Of a DNA stretch of 33,928 nt, positions 31,522-33,928 are shown one piece after another. The translations under genes and the position numbers were made by a program. Under the pieces are notes generated by a model. That model was given only the letters and a program-made list of their open reading frames with translations. It made no database searches and had not been told where the DNA came from. Every line of letters begins with the position of its first letter. Positions within the stretch are counted from its first letter, which is position 1. Source of the DNA: Terriglobia bacterium. Lineage in GTDB: Bacteria; Acidobacteriota; UBA6911. The stretch lies in assembly GCA_020072565.1 (NCBI GenBank), contig JAIQGI010000023.1:1-33928 (forward strand). Direction: 5' to 3'.

Positions 31522-32612
31522 CCCCGCGCGTGCTCATCAGCATCGTCACTCACAACTCGGCGCATTATCTGAAGCGCTGCCTCGAGAGCCTGAGGGCACA
31601 GACCTGGCGCGACTGCGTCGTCTGCCTCGCAGACAACGCTTCCACCGACGGGTCGCTCGGAATCGCCGCGGAGTACGCGGATTTCCTGGGAACGATCCAC
31701 CGCCTGAAGAGAAACGTCGGTTTCTGTGCCGCCCAAAACCAGCTGATCGCAGCGACGCCGTCGGACTATGTCCTGGTGCTGAATCCGGATGTAGTGCTCG
31801 AACCCCCCTTTCTGGCGATCCTGGTCAGCGCACTGGAGCAGGACGCCAGGGCTGGATCGGCGACCGGAAAGCTCTGGCGCTGGCAGCCCGGAGCAGAGAC
31901 CGGCACAGCTGCCGCTCCGCCACTCTCGGAGCAGGTGCTTGATACGACGGGGATGTACCTGACTCCCAACCAGCGTCATCTCGATCGCGGCTCCGGCGAG
32001 CCGGACCGGGGTCAATATGAGAGCCGCGAATATGTCTTCGGAGCTTCAGGCGCCGCTGCGCTCTATCGCCGCGCCATGCTCGAGGAGGCCAAGGCCGGCG
32101 AGGAGTATTTCGACGAGGCGTTCTTCGCCTACCGCGAAGACGCCGATCTGGCCTGGCGCGCCCAGTGGTTGGGTTGGCGCTGCCTTTATGTGCCGGAAGC
32201 GCACGGCTTCCACGTGCGCAGAGTGTTGCCGGAACGGCGCGCCGCGCTGCCCGCCGACATCAACATGCACTCCTTTAAGAACCGCTTTCTCCTGCGTATC
32301 AAGAACATGGATGCCGGCACCTATGCGCGCTTCCTGTTGCCCATCACCGCGCGCGATGCCGCGGCGCTCGGTTACGTCCTCGTGCGCGAGCCCTCGTCAT
32401 TACGGGCCTTCCCCCTGCTCTGCAAAGCCTTGCCGCGCGCGTGGGCGCAGCGCAAAGCTCTGCGCGGGCGGCGCCGCGTGGCACCGCGCGAACTCCGCTC
32501 CTGGTTCTCGAAGTGCCCGGTCTCAAAGCCTCACAGAGTGGGGTCGGGAAGCGGGCATCCTGATCCGGGTGTCAGGAACGGTCCGGGGTTTGCCCGCAAC
32601 CGGAAGCCGTAA
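31518..32612 (+). CDS. GT2-family glycosyltransferase (third of three)
   Basis: A 364-aa GT-A enzyme with VLISIVTHNSAHYLKRCLES, CLADNASTDGS, NVGFCAAQNQL, VLNPDVVLEPPF and FFAYREDADLAWRAQWLGW. The catalytic ED pair is kept as RED-A-D. After the core there is a basic C-terminal part ending in a low-complexity tail (PHRVGSGSGHPDPGVRNGPG) that does not look like the family and may be recent sequence drift past the original stop. It starts with the ATGA overlap at 31518. It is the last glycosyltransferase of the rightward arm, with a 314-bp regulatory gap before the PEP-CTERM gene. Confidence 0.86.
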   Translation: MTPRVLISIVTHNSAHYLKRCLESLRAQTWRDCVVCLADNASTDGSLGIAAEYADFLGTIHRLKRNVGFCAAQNQLIAATPSDYVLVLNPDVVLEPPFLAILVSALEQDARAGSATGKLWRWQPGAETGTAAAPPLSEQVLDTTGMYLTPNQRHLDRGSGEPDRGQYESREYVFGASGAAALYRRAMLEEAKAGEEYFDEAFFAYREDADLAWRAQWLGWRCLYVPEAHGFHVRRVLPERRAALPADINMHSFKNRFLLRIKNMDAGTYARFLLPITARDAAALGYVLVREPSSLRAFPLLCKALPRAWAQRKALRGRRRVAPRELRSWFSKCPVSKPHRVGSGSGHPDPGVRNGPGFARNRKP

Positions 32613-32643
32613 GTATTGCGTTGAAAATGGTTAGCATTATGTC

Positions 32644-32660
32644 TGTAAAGGGATCTTACA
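32644..32660. promoter_or_regulatory. Palindrome TGTAA-N7-TTACA, distal
   Basis: TGTAAAGGGATCTTACA. It shares outer half-sites with the second palindrome 88 bp downstream (about eight helical turns, centre to centre). It lies about 215 bp upstream of the GG-N10-GC element. Confidence 0.45.
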
Positions 32661-32731
32661 TGCATCCAGGTACGTTAACTCACGCCCGTACAACACCTTA
32701 ATGCAATAATTTATCAATTTGCCGAGTTGAG

Positions 32732-32747
32732 TGTAAGAGAACTTACA
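32732..32747. promoter_or_regulatory. Palindrome TGTAAG-N4-CTTACA, proximal
   Basis: A perfect 6-bp inverted repeat, about 110-125 bp upstream of the candidate sigma-54 element, within the usual distance of activator sites for sigma-54 enhancer-binding proteins. Confidence 0.5.
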
Positions 32748-32856
32748 TTCTCACGTGCAGTGCGGCAGTCATTTCCTGAACAGTTTTCAAGTTGGCGCGA
32801 CGCAAGATCCACGATTTCAGTAATTTACGTTTGTTGTCATTGTTGTCCTCGACATT

Positions 32857-32872
32857 TGGACCTGAAAATGCT
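32857..32872 (+). promoter_or_regulatory. Candidate sigma-54 (-24/-12) promoter of the PEP-CTERM gene
   Basis: TGGACCTGAAAATGCT keeps the invariant GG and GC exactly 10 nt apart, and matches TGG, C6 and TGCW of TGGCACG-N4-TTGCW. A start near 32883 would leave a leader of about 44 nt with AGAAAGG before the ATG. Exosortase/PEP-CTERM systems are known to be linked with RpoN and PrsK/PrsR regulators, which supports the reading. Confidence 0.45.
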
Positions 32873-32926
32873 TTTAGGCGCATGAGAGGAATTGCATCCT
32901 CGAGTTGTCGAGAAAGGGTCATAAGC

Positions 32927-33712
32927 ATGAAACGAATCCTAGCTCTCATGTCGCTGTTGATGCTGATGATAGCTGCGCATGCGACAGCGGACACGATCTA
33001 TCTTGATCCAGCGACTCTACATCTGGGGCCCGGAGCAGGCACCCATTGTGCCCAAGGATGTGCCGGAGATCCCAATTCAATCGGCTTGAACCGCTTGGAC
33101 ATTTTTCAGAATCAGGGTGGCGCGGATTTCCTGGTAAATCCGCTCTTGTTGATCCTGGCAGTGCCCAACGCGACAAATCCGAATCTGTTCAGCTCCAGCT
33201 CGATCTCCAGCGTAAGTGCGTACAATCCTTATAGCAGCTATCCGGGTGGATTCTCCTCCGGAAGCGCCACGTTTGGATACGCCGGCGGGGCTTATGGATG
33301 GTCTGGGAGCGGATATAACGGGAGCATGACCACAGGGGAGGTCTATGGCTTCCTGGGCTTGAATTCACCGCACGATAACTCGAACAACTTTGGCAACTTT
33401 GCGGGCACCGATTCAAGTCTGTTCGGCATTACTGCCACCGGATACGGGATCTATGTATTTGGTTTAACCACGGCTCTTGGCGCACAGGGCATAGTAGATG
33501 TGCAATTCTCCTCCAATTTGCCGCTTGGTACGATCGCAGCCGCATACGGCGAGAGCATTAAGAAAAATAACAGCATCACAATCTACGACAATCCCTACAC
33601 GGAAGCCGGAGTCGTCGGTGGGCCACCGCAGTTGCCGGAACCGAGCACTCTTTTGCTGCTTGGTACCGGCCTCGCCACGCTCGGCCTCTGGCGCTGGAAG
33701 AGAACGCGCTGA
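32927..33712 (+). CDS. PEP-CTERM sorting-domain exported protein
   Basis: A 261-aa protein. A signal peptide (MKRILALMSLLMLMIAAHATA, cleavage probably after AHA or ATA) is followed by a Ser/Gly/Asn/Tyr-rich beta-type exported region with one Cys pair (HCAQGCAG). The C-terminal sorting signal is LPEPSTLLLLGTGLATLGLW followed by RWKRTR: the PEP motif, a membrane helix and a basic tail. Exosortase would cleave at this signal and hand the protein to the cell surface or matrix. No exosortase is in the window. The ATG at 32927 was chosen because the signal peptide begins there; a 45-residue upstream extension is not signal-like. Its place after a polysaccharide locus agrees with the known pairing of PEP-CTERM proteins with exopolysaccharide. 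Confidence 0.9.
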   Translation: MKRILALMSLLMLMIAAHATADTIYLDPATLHLGPGAGTHCAQGCAGDPNSIGLNRLDIFQNQGGADFLVNPLLLILAVPNATNPNLFSSSSISSVSAYNPYSSYPGGFSSGSATFGYAGGAYGWSGSGYNGSMTTGEVYGFLGLNSPHDNSNNFGNFAGTDSSLFGITATGYGIYVFGLTTALGAQGIVDVQFSSNLPLGTIAAAYGESIKKNNSITIYDNPYTEAGVVGGPPQLPEPSTLLLLGTGLATLGLWRWKRTR

Positions 33713-33720
33713 ACCTATCG

Positions 33721-33746
33721 CGGGGCAGGGCGTGCCTCCTGCCCCG
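33721..33746 (+). terminator. Hairpin terminator after the PEP-CTERM gene
   Basis: CGGGGCAGG (33721-33729), an 8-nt loop, then CCTGCCCCG (33738-33746): a perfect, very GC-rich 9-bp stem starting 9 nt after the stop codon. The following bases are pyrimidine-rich (TCTCTCCCC ... CTCTTTTCTTC) but not a clean T-run. Confidence 0.6.
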
Positions 33747-33779
33747 TCTCTCCCCGCCTTCCTCGCTCTTTTCTTCATC

Positions 33780-33928
33780 ATTATTCCCGTTCGCTGGAAA
33801 GAAAAACCGTGCCGGCTTTCCTTGTTTCGCGACGTCACCGACAGGAAGCGGGCTGACCGCGCACCGGTCGTCACGGCCGATGAACTTGCGCACAAGGTAC
33901 GTGAAATGATTGTTTCAGCCACCTCCAT
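33780..33928 (+). pseudogene. PAS/PAC-domain fragment, open at the window edge
   Basis: In the plus frame that passes 33795 the reading is IIPVRWKEKPCRLSLF, then RDVTDRKRADRA, then VTADELAHKVREMIVSATS at the edge. 'R-D-V-T-D-R-K-R-A' is the hallmark end of a PAS/PAC domain that leads into a following sensor or output domain. There is no start codon in this frame after the terminator at 33746 and no stop either, so the beginning of the PAS domain is missing. This is either a truncated sensor gene or the decayed front of one continuing beyond the window. Confidence 0.4.

Larger units (their letters stand above)
32613..32926. other. 314-bp regulatory gap upstream of the PEP-CTERM gene
   Basis: This stretch is visibly more AT-rich than the glycosyltransferase genes before it. 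It holds two TGTAA...TTACA palindromes (32644-32660 and 32732-32747) and a GG-N10-GC element (32857-32872). No terminator with a T-run was found after the last glycosyltransferase gene and no further gene is supported. Confidence 0.6.

Noticed and set aside
33464-33928. 154-codon minus-strand frame at the right edge
   Set aside because: It runs antisense through the PEP-CTERM sorting signal and the terminator, and has no domain; the plus-strand reading gives a PAC motif.

Overview
This window looks like a chromosome segment, about 60% GC, from an environmental bacterium, most likely an Acidobacteriota member. The lineage is an inference. It rests on the mix of a very large secreted Asp-box (BNR/sortilin-like) protein, an OPT transporter, a K+-independent H+-pyrophosphatase, a PEP-CTERM protein, many fused glycosyltransferases, and intergenic palindromes built of short-period repeats. 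No rRNA, tRNA or CRISPR array was seen.

Left part (1-12.9 kb), mixed functions: the first 20 codons of an IS200/IS605 transposase at the edge; a uroporphyrinogen-decarboxylase-fold protein; an OPT-family transporter; a convergent 992-aa secreted Asp-box protein; a membrane H+-pyrophosphatase (hppA); a small sigma-region-4-like protein; and a compact operon SPFH protein - ribbon-helix-helix protein - DUF3592-like membrane protein, preceded by a perfect palindrome over its promoter. A frameshifted ankyrin-repeat remnant follows.

Right part (13.0-32.6 kb), a surface-polysaccharide locus in two divergent arms meeting at about 18.75-18.96 kb. The leftward arm is a 1089-aa methyltransferase/coiled-coil/GT2/GT4 protein, then hddA and hddC (heptose-7-P kinase and heptose-1-P guanylyltransferase of GDP-D-glycero-alpha-D-manno-heptose synthesis), then a stand-alone PAS protein. 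The rightward arm is a sugar-nucleotide epimerase, a GT4, an O-antigen ligase/polymerase-like membrane protein, a DUF1972-type GT, the ABC exporter pair wzm/wzt with a Wzt C-terminal domain, a GT2-GT4 fusion, a 58-aa membrane protein missed by length cut-offs, a GT9 (heptosyltransferase fold), and three consecutive GT2s. Together they could activate a heptose, assemble a glycan on a lipid carrier at the inner face of the membrane, and export it by the ABC route.

Right end (32.6-33.9 kb): a PEP-CTERM protein whose upstream region has a GG-N10-GC (sigma-54 type) element and two TGTAA-N6/7-TTACA palindromes, then a hairpin terminator and a PAS/PAC-like fragment cut by the window edge.

The most unusual signals are outside the genes. 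(i) Nine inverted repeats, whose arms are built from 6-, 7- or 9-bp periodic units, occupy many of the gene junctions and supply the ends of several proteins. (ii) A -10-like hexamer followed by exactly 6 nt and an ATG occurs three times, suggesting leaderless transcripts. (iii) The regulatory layouts upstream of the SPFH operon and the PEP-CTERM gene are distinctive.
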